From NCBI GenBank assembly GCA_046705645.1, contig JBJKQE010000016.1, positions 1 through 64,000 of the forward strand: a DNA stretch of 64,000 bases, written 5' to 3'. The translations under genes were made by a program, and so were the position numbers. A model generated the notes under the pieces. The model saw only the letters and a list, made by a program, of their open reading frames with translations, ran no database searches and had not been told where the DNA came from. Shown here in pieces: positions 43,360 through 52,467 of this stretch. This stretch comes from FEN-1297 sp046705645. GTDB taxonomy: Bacteria; Bacteroidota; Ignavibacteria; Ignavibacteriales; Ignavibacteriaceae. Every line of letters starts with the position of its first letter. The stretch's first letter is position 1.

Positions 43360-44351
43360 TGAAAAGTCTATTTGAAATATTGTTAATGTCTCTTTTTATC
43401 TTTTTATCGGCAATACCGTTACATGCACAGGATTTAACTACAATAGAAAATAAATATATATTAGTTCAGAATGGTCTTAAGCATGAAAGTTTTGTGCTTG
43501 ATTCACTCAAAAGTATTCTTGAGTTAAGGGCAAACAAAATTAATTACGAAAAAAATAAACTTAATCCAGATAAAAATTTAATTATAAAACTTATGTCGGG
43601 CTCGGCTAACATATCAAATGAAATTGAAAATCAGCAGAATAAAATCGAATATACTGAAAAAGAGATTGAAGAATACCGAAAGATTTTAAATCAATTGTAT
43701 TCGGAAAAATTGGATTCGCTTCAGGAACTTGAAAGATCCGGCGACTTTAAGGGAAATAGAAATGAGCTGAAAGCAAATATTTTATCTTTTACGGAGAAGA
43801 AATTATCTGTGGCTCCAAAAATTTCTATCCTTTCATTTCATCCCGATAAGATTCTTGAAATTGATTTGAATAAAATTAAAGATCCTGCGGAAAGAAAAAT
43901 GTATAAGGATTATTTACAAAGTGCATTATCCGAAGTGAATACCCGTTTAAATAACATTAGTGAATCTATCAAAGAAACCGATAATATTTTAATGCTTCAA
44001 AAGAAAACAAATAAATTTATAGAAGAATCTGAATTTGATTATGGTATAACTCCTCAAAATAATATTTCGCAGTCAGGTAATCTAACTAGTCCTGATGCAG
44101 CAAGCAGTAACGGCCTCTCATATGCATCGAAAGAAAGTTCAGCATATGTAGGAAATATAAATGAATACAGCCTTTTGCTTAATCAGTTAAATTTTAAAAC
44201 CTTAAATTCAAAAATTAATTGGAATGTATCAATTAAAGGGAAAAATACGGTTCACAATCTTTCTGAATATAATGAACTTCAGAAAGAAGTAAAGAAGAGG
44301 CTGCTTGAATATAAATTAATACTTATAAATAAACTTAATGCAGATAAATGA
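43359..44351 (+). CDS. Exported coiled-coil protein, hypothetical
   Basis: A 330-aa protein with signal peptide (KSLFEILLMSLFIFLSAIPLHA). Its middle is heptad-rich (about 40-225: KINYEKNKLNPDKN, EIENQQNKIEYTEKEIEEYRKIL, SEVNTRLNNISESIKETDNIL), predicting long coiled coils in the periplasm. A Ser/Asn/Gln-rich linker (about 225-265) and a C-terminal helical piece (YNELQKEVKKRLLEYKLILINKL) follow. No domain is recognised. The start overlaps the stop of the response regulator by one base (TAATG) and the end overlaps the next gene by 4 bp (ATGA), so it is translationally coupled. Confidence 0.65.
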   Translation: MKSLFEILLMSLFIFLSAIPLHAQDLTTIENKYILVQNGLKHESFVLDSLKSILELRANKINYEKNKLNPDKNLIIKLMSGSANISNEIENQQNKIEYTEKEIEEYRKILNQLYSEKLDSLQELERSGDFKGNRNELKANILSFTEKKLSVAPKISILSFHPDKILEIDLNKIKDPAERKMYKDYLQSALSEVNTRLNNISESIKETDNILMLQKKTNKFIEESEFDYGITPQNNISQSGNLTSPDAASSNGLSYASKESSAYVGNINEYSLLLNQLNFKTLNSKINWNVSIKGKNTVHNLSEYNELQKEVKKRLLEYKLILINKLNADK

Positions 44352-45370
44352 TAAACCGCTTATTCATTTTTATCCCCGCTTTCTTAATATTATCATCATT
44401 CATTTATGCACAAGTTAAAATCGGTGGAAGTGTTGAATCAGGTTATTATAGAGCTGAAGGTACTCAATCTGTTGAACAAAACGATCTGTACACAGGCCTG
44501 GACGGTCAGTTAGGCTACAATTATAAAAATGAAAAGAGAAAGGCATCAATAAAACTTAGAATACGGCCGGAATTTTACGGCCTAAATAGTCAATTGAATA
44601 CTTTAAAACTCAGGGGAGACGCTTCATATTATCAGAATGAAAAAAGCTTTACATGGGGTATTAATTTAGCAGACCAAAAGTACAATATTAAAAGCAGCAA
44701 TTTTAATCTAGTCTATAATACTTTCATACTTTCGGGTAATGTTGAGAGTTATTTAAATGAAAACCTTCCTATAAGTTTTACCTTGGGATATGGTTATCAG
44801 GATATTGGATATTCAGGACAACAAAATTTAGATTTATTTTTCGGCGACATGAAATTATTTCAGACGATGGATAAAAATTTTAATTTAGGATACGGTATGT
44901 ACCTGGAGAAATTTTCTATTACCGGCAGATCATTATTTCCATTTGTAGATTCAGTTACAAATAACGGATGGCGATTTGGACCTGAAATTAGTCTCAATTA
45001 TTTAGGCGGTGAAGTAATTAATCTTGAATACCGTTTTTTGTTTCATAATTCAAAATATACCGATTCTCCTTCAATTGAACATTGGATTAGATTGATAGCA
45101 GGAAAATTGATTACATCCCGATTTTCTGCATTTGTATTAATTGATTATTACATTCGTAATTTTAAGTATGGGCCCAATGCAGAAAATTATTCTTATCTTC
45201 TTTATACAACCATGAATTTTGATAACCGCATCTTTTTAAAATTGAGTTATGAAATTAATAATAATGTAGAATTATATGTTCGTTCGGGATATTTTAAAGA
45301 AAATCTTTACAGCAACAAATATAATTTCGACGGATGGAATGCTCTAATCGGAATAGATCTTAACAATTAG
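44348..45370 (+). CDS. Outer-membrane beta-barrel protein, hypothetical
   Basis: A 340-aa protein with signal peptide (INRLFIFIPAFLILSSFIYA). It shows a repeated alternating pattern, with strands such as KASIKLRIRPEFYG, LRGDASYYQNEKSFTWGIN and FNLGYGMYLEKFSITG, and a C-terminal strand ending GWNALIGIDLNN that is compatible with barrel insertion. About 14-16 strands are plausible. No known family name is assigned. It is the last gene of a four-gene coupled operon with kinase, regulator and coiled-coil protein. Confidence 0.68.
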   Translation: MINRLFIFIPAFLILSSFIYAQVKIGGSVESGYYRAEGTQSVEQNDLYTGLDGQLGYNYKNEKRKASIKLRIRPEFYGLNSQLNTLKLRGDASYYQNEKSFTWGINLADQKYNIKSSNFNLVYNTFILSGNVESYLNENLPISFTLGYGYQDIGYSGQQNLDLFFGDMKLFQTMDKNFNLGYGMYLEKFSITGRSLFPFVDSVTNNGWRFGPEISLNYLGGEVINLEYRFLFHNSKYTDSPSIEHWIRLIAGKLITSRFSAFVLIDYYIRNFKYGPNAENYSYLLYTTMNFDNRIFLKLSYEINNNVELYVRSGYFKENLYSNKYNFDGWNALIGIDLNN

Positions 45371-45439
45371 CAAAACTCGAATCATAAATTTTCCTTAATG
45401 GTAAATTAACTAAAAGGGTTGAATTGTTACTTGTAGGCA

Positions 45440-45470
45440 TGACTGCATAGATACATACCCTATGCAGTCA
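45440..45470. terminator. Hairpin between the operon and the convergent peptidase gene
   Basis: An 11-bp stem TGACTGCATAG (45440-45450) / CTATGCAGTCA (45460-45470), loop 9 nt, between two convergent genes. T-runs are weak, so this is probably a bidirectional terminator of moderate strength. Confidence 0.6.
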
Positions 45471-45483
45471 AGAAATTATATTA

Positions 45484-47742
45484 TCAATTAATTTTGGTCT
45501 GGTTACATTCTCCTTTTAAATATCTATTTAAATAGTGATCATAAACTTTAAGCATAAGTAAATAACTTGCAAAACTGTAAGCCGCTCCGTGAGCTCCGGG
45601 AGGATAAATACGCAAATCGGCATCTTTACCGGCATTTGTCAAAGCGGTAAGCAACTGCATTGTATTTCTTACATGAACATTATCATCCATTGTAGAATGA
45701 ACAAGCAAAAGCCTTCCTTGCAGGCTGTCTGCATAAGTCATTACTGCACTATTTTTATATCCCTCCTCATTATCTTTAGGTAAATCCATATAGCGTTCGG
45801 TATAAATATCATCATACAAACGCCAATCTGTTACGGGAGAATTTGCAATACCGAGTTTGAAAACGCCGGGATGAGTAACCATAGTATATGTTGTACTGTA
45901 ACCACCGTAGCTGGTGCCCATTATTGCCATATTGGTTGAATCTACATACGGAAGTTTTGCCAGATAATGTGCTGTTTCGGCAAAGTCATGGCTCTCCCAT
46001 TTACCTAATTGCTTGTAGACTATTTTTTCAAATGAGCTTCCATAATTGGCATTTCCCCGGTTATTAACATCAACGATTATGTATCCTTCCTGTGCCAGAT
46101 ATTGATCCCATCCCGATGTGTTGAATGAGTTATAAACAGATTCGGATTCGGGGCCACCGTATATTGCAAGTATTACAGGATATTTTTTTGAAGAATCAAA
46201 GTTAAACGGTTTAATCATTGAGCAATCGAGTTTTACCCCATCCGAAGTTGTAAAGCTGAATAATTCTGTATGTGAATATTCGTGTGTTTCTAGAAACTCG
46301 GTTACCGATTTATTGTCTTCAAGTTTTTTCATCATCTTACCGTCGGTATTCCATAATTCAACTTGTCTAGGCTGGTTTGTACTCGAGTATGTATCTATAT
46401 AGTATTTAGTATTCGGCGACATATTAAAATGATGAAATCCCGGAGCTTTTGAGAGGCGTTCTTCTTGTGAGCCATCAAATTTTATTGAATAAAGCTGCTC
46501 TTCTAGAGACGATGCTTCTGCCGATGTATAATAAATTGTTTTTGTATCCGGATTAATGCCAAGGACTTTTATTACATCCCAATTACCATTTGTAACCCTG
46601 TTTAATAATTTCCCGTCATAATTATAGCGGTAAATTTGGTAGTATCCACTTCTATCCGAAATCCAGAAAAATTCATGAACCTTTTCCGGGAAAAACATCA
46701 TATCATTTACATCAGTATAAAAGTTGAATATTGCAACCCAAGTATTATTTTTTTCTTCCATTACTAAATGATGATCACCAGTTACAACATTAAAGAAAAA
46801 TAGTTTCATATCATCCTGTTTACGATTAAGCACCATCATAGCCAGAGTATTGGGCTCGCTTGTCCAATATAATCGAGGAGTATAATAATCCCCGGTTTCT
46901 CCGGTATTTAGCCAAATGTGTTTATGAGTTTTTACATCAATTACTCCGATTCTGACTTTAGGATTTTGATCTCCCGGCTGAGGAATAGCAATCTTTTCAT
47001 ATTTGGGATGTGTGCCTTCATAATTTGTTAATTGAACAAGAGGTACACCGGTTTCATCAAACTGCCAGTAAGCAATATACTTGCTGTCCGGCGACCAATT
47101 CCATGCCTGGGCCTGACCGAATTCCTCTTCGTAAACCCAATCATAATGTCCGTTAAAAACATTTCCTCCTGCATCATTTGTCAATTGAGTTTCACTTTTG
47201 GCTGCGAATTCGTAGACGAACATATTGCCATCCCTCTCATAGCCTACCATCGAACCATCTGGGGAAAGCTCTGCAGTCCTTGCATCTTTAGCAGCAACTT
47301 TTAATTTTTTATCTTTTAAGGAATAAACATAGTAATCTGATATTCCTGATCTTCGATAAATTTTCCTAAAATTTGATTCAAATAATAAATGCTTTGAATC
47401 GTGAGCCCATTGAAAAGATTTATATTTAAAAGCCTCGTTTGTATCCGGGAAAGATAAACCGACAGCATCAAAGATCAGGTTATCTTTTCCGCTTGACGGA
47501 TCATAAGAGCGGATTTCATCTCTCTTAGTATCGGGATTATGTAAAGTGTAAGAATATTGATCGCCGTTATCGATCCAGTTAAGACTTTGAGGTCCGGATT
47601 TACCGGCTAATGTTCTTGAGGCTCGGATTGCTTCTTGAAGGTTTTTATAAACAGCTTTTTCCTGAGCTTGTAAAGAATAGGGCAAAAGACCAAACAAAAT
47701 TAGTACAACAAAAAACCGGCTGATGGTAAAGTAAGTCTTCAT
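45484..47742 (-). CDS. S9 family dipeptidyl peptidase (DPP4-like)
   Basis: A 752-aa exported protein (signal peptide 1-26). The N-terminal beta-propeller (about 60-490) contains YEEEFGQAQAWNWSPDSKYIAYW, with the Glu-Glu pair that anchors the substrate N-terminus in DPP4. The C-terminal peptidase domain has the nucleophile elbow MGTSYGGYSTTY (Ser about 610), Asp in LLVHSTMDDNVHV (about 686) and His in YPPGAHGAAYSF (about 717). This is the S9B subfamily, which removes X-Pro or X-Ala dipeptides from peptide N-termini, here in the periplasm. It is typical of Bacteroidota that live on protein. It faces the HK operon across a hairpin terminator. Confidence 0.9.
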   Translation of the reverse strand: MKTYFTISRFFVVLILFGLLPYSLQAQEKAVYKNLQEAIRASRTLAGKSGPQSLNWIDNGDQYSYTLHNPDTKRDEIRSYDPSSGKDNLIFDAVGLSFPDTNEAFKYKSFQWAHDSKHLLFESNFRKIYRRSGISDYYVYSLKDKKLKVAAKDARTAELSPDGSMVGYERDGNMFVYEFAAKSETQLTNDAGGNVFNGHYDWVYEEEFGQAQAWNWSPDSKYIAYWQFDETGVPLVQLTNYEGTHPKYEKIAIPQPGDQNPKVRIGVIDVKTHKHIWLNTGETGDYYTPRLYWTSEPNTLAMMVLNRKQDDMKLFFFNVVTGDHHLVMEEKNNTWVAIFNFYTDVNDMMFFPEKVHEFFWISDRSGYYQIYRYNYDGKLLNRVTNGNWDVIKVLGINPDTKTIYYTSAEASSLEEQLYSIKFDGSQEERLSKAPGFHHFNMSPNTKYYIDTYSSTNQPRQVELWNTDGKMMKKLEDNKSVTEFLETHEYSHTELFSFTTSDGVKLDCSMIKPFNFDSSKKYPVILAIYGGPESESVYNSFNTSGWDQYLAQEGYIIVDVNNRGNANYGSSFEKIVYKQLGKWESHDFAETAHYLAKLPYVDSTNMAIMGTSYGGYSTTYTMVTHPGVFKLGIANSPVTDWRLYDDIYTERYMDLPKDNEEGYKNSAVMTYADSLQGRLLLVHSTMDDNVHVRNTMQLLTALTNAGKDADLRIYPPGAHGAAYSFASYLLMLKVYDHYLNRYLKGECNQTKIN

Positions 47743-48152
47743 AATTTATCACTCTTTTAATTACTTGAAAAGAAAGATTTTTATATTATTAAAATAACAA
47801 AGTGAAATGTTTAATTAATAAGAAATATTCGGATTTGTGAATTTAAATACAAGAATATACGGTATTTACAACGACAAGTGAGAAATAATCTTTTTTTAAA
47901 ATAAATTTTTCCGAACAAATTTTTATTTGATTAGTCCCAATAAGTAATTTTGAGTTAAATTAAAAGTTCAAAATTTAGCTGAAAACATGATTCTACCTGA
48001 ATAGAAAGACCTGAAATGCTTAATAAATTATTTGGAATCAGTAATGCCACGTATTATTTTTAATGATTATTTTAATAAATTTCTTTAAAAACTTGGTTTC
48101 GAAACAAATAGGTTTTAATTAAATAATAATTACAAATTAGAGAGGAAGAACC
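47743..48152. other. 410-bp divergent intergenic region with a candidate ompH promoter
   Basis: TTTG (48031-48034), 20 bp and TATTTTTA (48055-48062) resemble a Bacteroidota promoter for the downstream ompH gene, one base longer than ideal spacing. A GAGGAAG ribosome binding site precedes its GTG start. The rest is AT-rich with no ORF. Confidence 0.3.
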
Positions 48153-48680
48153 GTGAAAAAAAACTTAGTTGCTGTTATAGCTTTAATTTTAATTGGCTGC
48201 AGTTCGTTATTTGCCCAGAAAGTGACCAAAATCGGATACATTGATTCGCAGACAATTTTAAATCAAATGCCGGAAGCCATTAAGGCACAAGGTGAAATTC
48301 AATCTGCAATTGATAATGTTAAGTCTCAAATAGACAGCTTGCAGCAATTATATCAGCAGACATTGGCTAATTATCAGAAACAATCTAATATGATGACAGA
48401 TGCAAAAAAGAAAGAAGCACAACAGAGAATAATGGGTATGGAGAATGATTACAATACATTAAGAGGAAAATTAGATTCTAACGGAGAAGTTGCTCAATTA
48501 AATAAGAAACTAATGGATCCCATTATTGCAAAGATTAAGAAAGTAGTTGAAGATGTAGCTAAGTCGGAAGGTATTCAATTAGTACTTGAAAAAAACGAAC
48601 AGCTTCAAAACATCTGGTATGCAGAACCTTCTATGGATCTTACATTTAAAGTTTTGGATAGATTAAAAACAGGTAAATAA
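48153..48680 (+). CDS. OmpH/Skp family periplasmic chaperone
   Basis: A 175-aa exported protein with signal peptide (KKNLVAVIALILIGCSSLFA). The mature part begins KVTKIGYIDSQTILNQMPEA, the conserved OmpH opening, followed by a long coiled coil (about 45-125; EIQSAIDNVKSQIDSLQQLY, KKKEAQQRIMGMENDYNTLR) and the C-terminal beta-strand pair containing EGIQLVLEKNEQLQNIWY. Skp holds unfolded outer-membrane proteins in the periplasm as a trimer. Start: GTG at 48153 with GAGGAAG upstream. A Rho-independent terminator follows. It is separate from any bamA or lpxD operon in this window. Confidence 0.85.
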   Translation: MKKNLVAVIALILIGCSSLFAQKVTKIGYIDSQTILNQMPEAIKAQGEIQSAIDNVKSQIDSLQQLYQQTLANYQKQSNMMTDAKKKEAQQRIMGMENDYNTLRGKLDSNGEVAQLNKKLMDPIIAKIKKVVEDVAKSEGIQLVLEKNEQLQNIWYAEPSMDLTFKVLDRLKTGK

Positions 48681-48703
48681 ACTAATTTTTTATTAACAAT
48701 AGG

Positions 48704-48733
48704 ATGCCGTTCTAAAATGAACGGCATTTTTTT
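48704..48733 (+). terminator. Rho-independent terminator after ompH
   Basis: A perfect 9-bp stem ATGCCGTTC (48704-48712) / GAACGGCAT (48719-48727) with loop TAAAAT, followed by a run of T residues (to 48733). It starts 23 bp after the stop codon. Confidence 0.85.
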
Positions 48734-49215
48734 GCGGCTTTGAGATTTTAATTTAGCTCCGAGTGGAGTTAAAAATTTCTAAAAATCAGGATAGTATTTA
48801 AAAAAAAAGTAGTTGGAGGTGGATTAGAATTGAACAAATAAAACAAGATACAAAACCTCCCGCTAAAAGATCTAGTATCGCCACCCTTTTGTTTTAGCGT
48901 TTCAACTCTTTTACTTCCACACTGCCAACTGCTTTTATCGTTTTTTATTATTTAATAATTCGTTTTTATTTTGATTAATAACGAATTTTTCCCTTTTACT
49001 TTACGCCCGATTACAATGAACTAATAAATTTTGAACGATAAATTTATTTTATATGAAGTATTAATCAATAGCCTAAATAGGTGGTTTTAAATACTAATTC
49101 AAAATATTTGTTATTTGAAATTAATTGAGGAAGTAAAGTACGGAGCCTGCAATATTAATTAAACAGTGAGTATAATTGTATTTATTGAGATTTACTTTAA
49201 TCTTTATAAAATTTT
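48734..49215. other. Intergenic region holding a large imperfect inverted-repeat element
   Basis: The rest of the region is AT-rich and non-coding. From about 48805 to 48935 lies an imperfect inverted repeat: outer arms pair AAAAGTAGTTGG with CCAACTGCTTTT (12 bp including one G-U), and inside is a perfect 8-bp stem CGCTAAAA (48861-48868) / TTTTAGCG (48892-48899). A T-run follows the right arm. It may be a structured RNA or decayed mobile element. No ORF is supported. Confidence 0.4.
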
Positions 49216-50649
49216 TTAAATTGCCGTAAAACCGGGCGGATTGTTTTTTATTGGTAAAATTATTTTAAATACGCTTCCCTTTCCGGATTCACTTTCAACA
49301 AAAATATCTCCTCCTAAATTTCTGATTATACCGTAACTTACCCACAATCCCAGCCCTATTCTTTTTGATGCCGATTTGGTTGTAAAAAAAGGTTCAAATA
49401 TTTTATTAAAATTATCTTTAGGAATTCCTATCCCGGAATCTTTAATAATTATTTCGAGATGTTCGTTAAACTTTTGGTCCTTTATATGGATTAATCCCGG
49501 TTTATTCCCAATTGCATCAATAGCATTTTGAAGAAGATTCATAATAACAAGCATCATTTGGTCTGAAGGTAAGGTGACTTTAGGGATACCGGGAACTAAA
49601 TCTAATAAATATTCAATTTCGTTTTTCTCCTTTCCCATTTTAACCATATTTATCGCATTTTTTATAATATTATTAATATCAATACTATAATTCTCTTTGG
49701 CAATAGGTCTGGAAAAATCAACTAATTGACGTATTATATTAGAGATCCTATTTATTTGATTCTTAATTAAACATAGTTTTTCCGTTGCAGATTCATCCAT
49801 AATCCTTCTTTGCAGAAGCTGAACAATAGATGATATTGAGGTAAGTGGATTTCCGATTTCATGAGCTATACCGGCAGCTAGTTTACCGATACTGCCTAGT
49901 CTTTGAAAACAAATTAAATCTTGTTTTAAGAGTTTATTATCCAGAACGTTATTATGAACACTTAAAAAACCTTCGATAGAACCACTGGAGTTAAGAATAG
50001 GAGAAATTATTGAATTAGAATAAATCGGTATTCCGTTTTTTCTCATATTTTCTATTTGTCCCGACCAAACTTCTCCGGACAAGATTTTTTCCCAAACCTT
50101 TTCCCAAAATTCTTTCGGCAATGTATGACTGCTGATAATTTTAGGATTCCGGCCAAGTAATTCCTCTTTTGAATATCCGCTTGATTTTTCAAATGCAGGA
50201 TTAACATAAACCATATCACCTTTAATATCCGTAATCTGTATTGGATTTACAGCATGATGAATAGCTTTTGAGAATCTTAATAATTCTAATTTTTCCTTTT
50301 TTTCATTTGTTACATCCTTAAGTACTAAAATAATCCGGCGGGATTCTTCAGAAGCAATTTTTACAGCATGAACATCGGTGTCAATTTGTTCCTTAGTTGA
50401 TAATGTAAAAGAAACATCAAGAGTTTCAGTTTCTCCCAGTGAATTAATATCCTTCACAAAGGACTCCCAGAAATCTCCTTTCAATAAATTTTTAATGTTA
50501 TTTAATTTAGAAGGATCTTTTTCGATTTTTAATTTACCTGCTGAAGCTTTATTATACTCAACGATATTTAAATTGTCATCAAGAATGAATATCAGCTCAT
50601 TCATTAAATCAAAAATAATTTTATAATCAAATACGGATGTTAACATCAT
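49216..50649 (-). CDS. PAS-domain soluble histidine kinase
   Basis: A 477-aa protein with no transmembrane segment. It has an N-terminal PAS (about 10-120), a second PAS with PAC (about 125-245; HHAVNPIQITDIKGDMVYVN and SGQIENMRKNGIPIYSN), HisKA with KLAAGIAHEIGNPLTSISS (His about 262) and HATPase_c with MNLLQNAIDAIG (N-box), IKDSGIGIPKDNF and KRIGLGLWVSYGII. It therefore senses an internal signal, perhaps redox or a small ligand. No receiver protein is adjacent. The sigma-54 response regulator about 3.5 kb away (54185-55552) and the porin just upstream suggest a shared regulon, which is inferred from position only. Confidence 0.86.
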   Translation of the reverse strand: MMLTSVFDYKIIFDLMNELIFILDDNLNIVEYNKASAGKLKIEKDPSKLNNIKNLLKGDFWESFVKDINSLGETETLDVSFTLSTKEQIDTDVHAVKIASEESRRIILVLKDVTNEKKEKLELLRFSKAIHHAVNPIQITDIKGDMVYVNPAFEKSSGYSKEELLGRNPKIISSHTLPKEFWEKVWEKILSGEVWSGQIENMRKNGIPIYSNSIISPILNSSGSIEGFLSVHNNVLDNKLLKQDLICFQRLGSIGKLAAGIAHEIGNPLTSISSIVQLLQRRIMDESATEKLCLIKNQINRISNIIRQLVDFSRPIAKENYSIDINNIIKNAINMVKMGKEKNEIEYLLDLVPGIPKVTLPSDQMMLVIMNLLQNAIDAIGNKPGLIHIKDQKFNEHLEIIIKDSGIGIPKDNFNKIFEPFFTTKSASKRIGLGLWVSYGIIRNLGGDIFVESESGKGSVFKIILPIKNNPPGFTAI

Positions 50650-50718
50650 TCAACTCTTATATAATCAATTCGGTAAAAAACACTTTTATAGTTATCTTAA
50701 TTAAAATTTATTTTTAAG

Positions 50719-50788
50719 AAAAAACGGGCGCATTTGTCAGTATAATCATCGGGCAATTAATTTGAGGATATTAAATACGCCGTTTTTT
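50719..50788 (-). terminator. Long imperfect hairpin after the porin gene
   Basis: AAAAAACGGGCGCATTT (50719-50735) pairs with AAATACGCCGTTTTTT (50773-50788) with one bulge and one G-U. On the minus strand, a run of U residues follows the 3' arm, so it probably terminates transcription of the porin gene. Confidence 0.55.
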
Positions 50789-50890
50789 CATTTCAATTTT
50801 TTTGATTCAAAATTAGCTGTATAATAACATGCCTAATTGAATCTAACACTAACAATAACTTCAATGAACAGGTTTACAAATTAATCTGCC

Positions 50891-52114
50891 TTAGAAAGCA
50901 ACGGAAAATTGTGTTGTAAAACCATGGAACCTTGTATTGTTACCATAGCTGGAACTTACAGGGAAATTTTTATATTGCTGATTAACGTACTCAAGTTTAA
51001 GAAGCATTGATTTAGTAACCCAGACACCTGCACCAACTTGAATCCTATTTGCATTTACAGGGTTTGCGCTTACATCAACTCCGTTATACATATTGGAAAT
51101 TGCCGCGCTGTATCTTACTGCAAAATATAAAGCCGGAGTCAGGTAATAAGTAATATCGCCGCCGTAATACGACCAGCTTTCTTCGGGTGTACCGGGTGCG
51201 CTGCCGTTTATATCCGCGTCTTTAGTATAACCGTACATCCCGAATATTTTAACGGGCAACATATTGTAGAATCCGTCTAGCTGATAGGCGGTTACATTCT
51301 GACCGGCTTCCGGCGCAATATCACCTGCTTCTGGATTATCACCAAAAATTCCCGAATATTGACTACCGCTTCTATTGCCTGCGTACAAGTCAGTTGTTGA
51401 ACCTCCTGCAGGATAACCGGTTCCGTTATTTGCCTGATTTGATTTGTATATAGAAGCTGCTAAATCAAATTTTTTGTTCATATCAAGCCAAACTTTAGCA
51501 TTAACTTCATTTCCTCTTCCTGGTGTAAAGTCACCGGTTGTAGTGCCGTCGCCAAATGCAACCAGAGCATTTATTAAACCCGGTTTTGTCTTTAATTCGA
51601 CGGAAGGTTCTACGTCATTTGCATCGACAATATAATTGCCGATTAAAGGATTACGCTGAACATCGGCATTATCGGATCTAATCTTCCACCATAATCCAAA
51701 GTCTACCGGAATAAAACCGGCTTTAAGAGAAACATACTTGAATAAAGAGTTGTTTAATCCCAATACATCGGAAGATTCCGGTAGTTTTGTTATTGTTATA
51801 TAACCTTCATCATCATACCATTGTCCGACATGATGATTGCTGCTTAAAAATGCATTGAAGAAAACATCTATTCCATCTGCAACATGAGCTGAGAAATTTA
51901 AATTCCCTCTTGCACTCTGAAATCCCCATGGAACAGTAGGAAGATTATGCAAATCGTTATCTTCTTTTAAATATTGAATAGCGCCGGATGTTATACCTGA
52001 AATTTTTAATATTGGTTTTGAACTGGATGTATCATCGTTATTTTGTGCCATAATATTAGCGGATAAAAATAGATATGCTAATATCGAAATTAATAATAAA
52101 CTAATACGTTTCAT
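50891..52114 (-). CDS. Outer-membrane porin
   Basis: A 407-aa protein with signal peptide (to about residue 23, ANIMA). It has many alternating strands (FQSARGNLNFSAHVADGIDVFFNAFLS, LKAGFIPVDFGLWW, WSYYGGDITYYLTPALYFAVRYSAAI) and the terminal phrase HGFTTQFSVAF, ending in Phe as barrels do. It resembles phosphate-selective or general porins of the OprP/OprO type, and could be a small-molecule channel. It lies divergent to the yceI pair with sigma-54-like promoter elements for both. A good AAGGAG ribosome binding site precedes the ATG. Confidence 0.78.
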   Translation of the reverse strand: MKRISLLLISILAYLFLSANIMAQNNDDTSSSKPILKISGITSGAIQYLKEDNDLHNLPTVPWGFQSARGNLNFSAHVADGIDVFFNAFLSSNHHVGQWYDDEGYITITKLPESSDVLGLNNSLFKYVSLKAGFIPVDFGLWWKIRSDNADVQRNPLIGNYIVDANDVEPSVELKTKPGLINALVAFGDGTTTGDFTPGRGNEVNAKVWLDMNKKFDLAASIYKSNQANNGTGYPAGGSTTDLYAGNRSGSQYSGIFGDNPEAGDIAPEAGQNVTAYQLDGFYNMLPVKIFGMYGYTKDADINGSAPGTPEESWSYYGGDITYYLTPALYFAVRYSAAISNMYNGVDVSANPVNANRIQVGAGVWVTKSMLLKLEYVNQQYKNFPVSSSYGNNTRFHGFTTQFSVAF

Positions 52115-52157
52115 GATTCAGTCTCCTTAACATATTTTTATTGGAAAAACATCATCG

Positions 52158-52186
52158 GTTACTTCAGCATTCCGACTGATCGTAAC
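52158..52186 (-). ncRNA. Stem-loop in the porin 5' leader
   Basis: Nested pairing in the porin leader: GTTAC (52158-52162) with GTAAC (52182-52186), and inside it TCAG (52164-52167) with CTGA (52176-52179). Outside this, ATTGG-type arms (52140-52149 and 52198-52207) pair over 10 bp with two G-U, and the same CCAAT segment can instead pair with 52221-52230. The alternatives suggest a regulated leader, but they conflict with the sigma-54 promoter reading of the same bases. No known riboswitch class is matched with confidence. Confidence 0.3.
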
Positions 52187-52202
52187 GTTTGCCTATCTTT
52201 CC

Positions 52203-52217
52203 CCAATAAGAGTGCCA
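52203..52217 (-). promoter_or_regulatory. Sigma-54-like -24/-12 promoter of the porin gene
   Basis: On the minus strand, TGGCAC (52217-52212), five bases, and TTGG (52206-52203) give the sigma-54 arrangement TGGCAC-N5-TTGC with one mismatch in the -12 element (TTGG for TTGC). The shared core GGCAC(A/T)CTTATTG also occurs in front of the divergent yceI gene. A transcription start near 52191 is expected. Confidence 0.5.
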
Positions 52218-52338
52218 AGTTCTTATTTGGTTATTAGAATGTTATTGAAGTAAATTGACTTAGTTTGTTTAATAATTGAAGAATTGAATATATAAAATAG
52301 TCCTACCAGAAGTTACTAGACCGGTTGAAATACAATTC

Positions 52339-52352
52339 ATGCAAACGTGCAT
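52339..52352. promoter_or_regulatory. Palindrome ATGCA-N4-TGCAT, enhancer site candidate 1
   Basis: ATGCA (52339-52343), four bases (AACG), TGCAT (52348-52352). It has the same structure as the site at 52372-52385, with centres 33 bp apart (about three helical turns). It lies about 150 bp upstream of both predicted sigma-54 starts. NtrC-family activators bind such inverted TGCA-containing sites. Confidence 0.55.
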
Positions 52353-52371
52353 CTTAATTCGATTATATACC

Positions 52372-52385
52372 ATGCATTCTTGCAT
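52372..52385. promoter_or_regulatory. Palindrome ATGCA-N4-TGCAT, enhancer site candidate 2
   Basis: ATGCA (52372-52376), four bases (TTCT), TGCAT (52381-52385). It pairs with the identical-architecture site at 52339-52352, forming a possible tandem binding site for the sigma-54 activator at 54185-55552. No other such pair was noticed in the window by eye. Confidence 0.55.
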
Positions 52386-52467
52386 TTTCCTTCGTAATTA
52401 GTTGAGGCAAATACAAGCCGGACCCTTAAAAAATTTCTAATTAGGTATATGCGAATTACAAAAAATC

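Noticed and set aside
52140..52207. c-di-GMP (GEMM-I) riboswitch, from AGGCAAACG and GUAACCGAUG phrases on the minus strand
   Set aside because: The second conserved domain with its GACGCAAAGCC-type motif is missing and the spacing is wrong, so only superficial resemblance remains.
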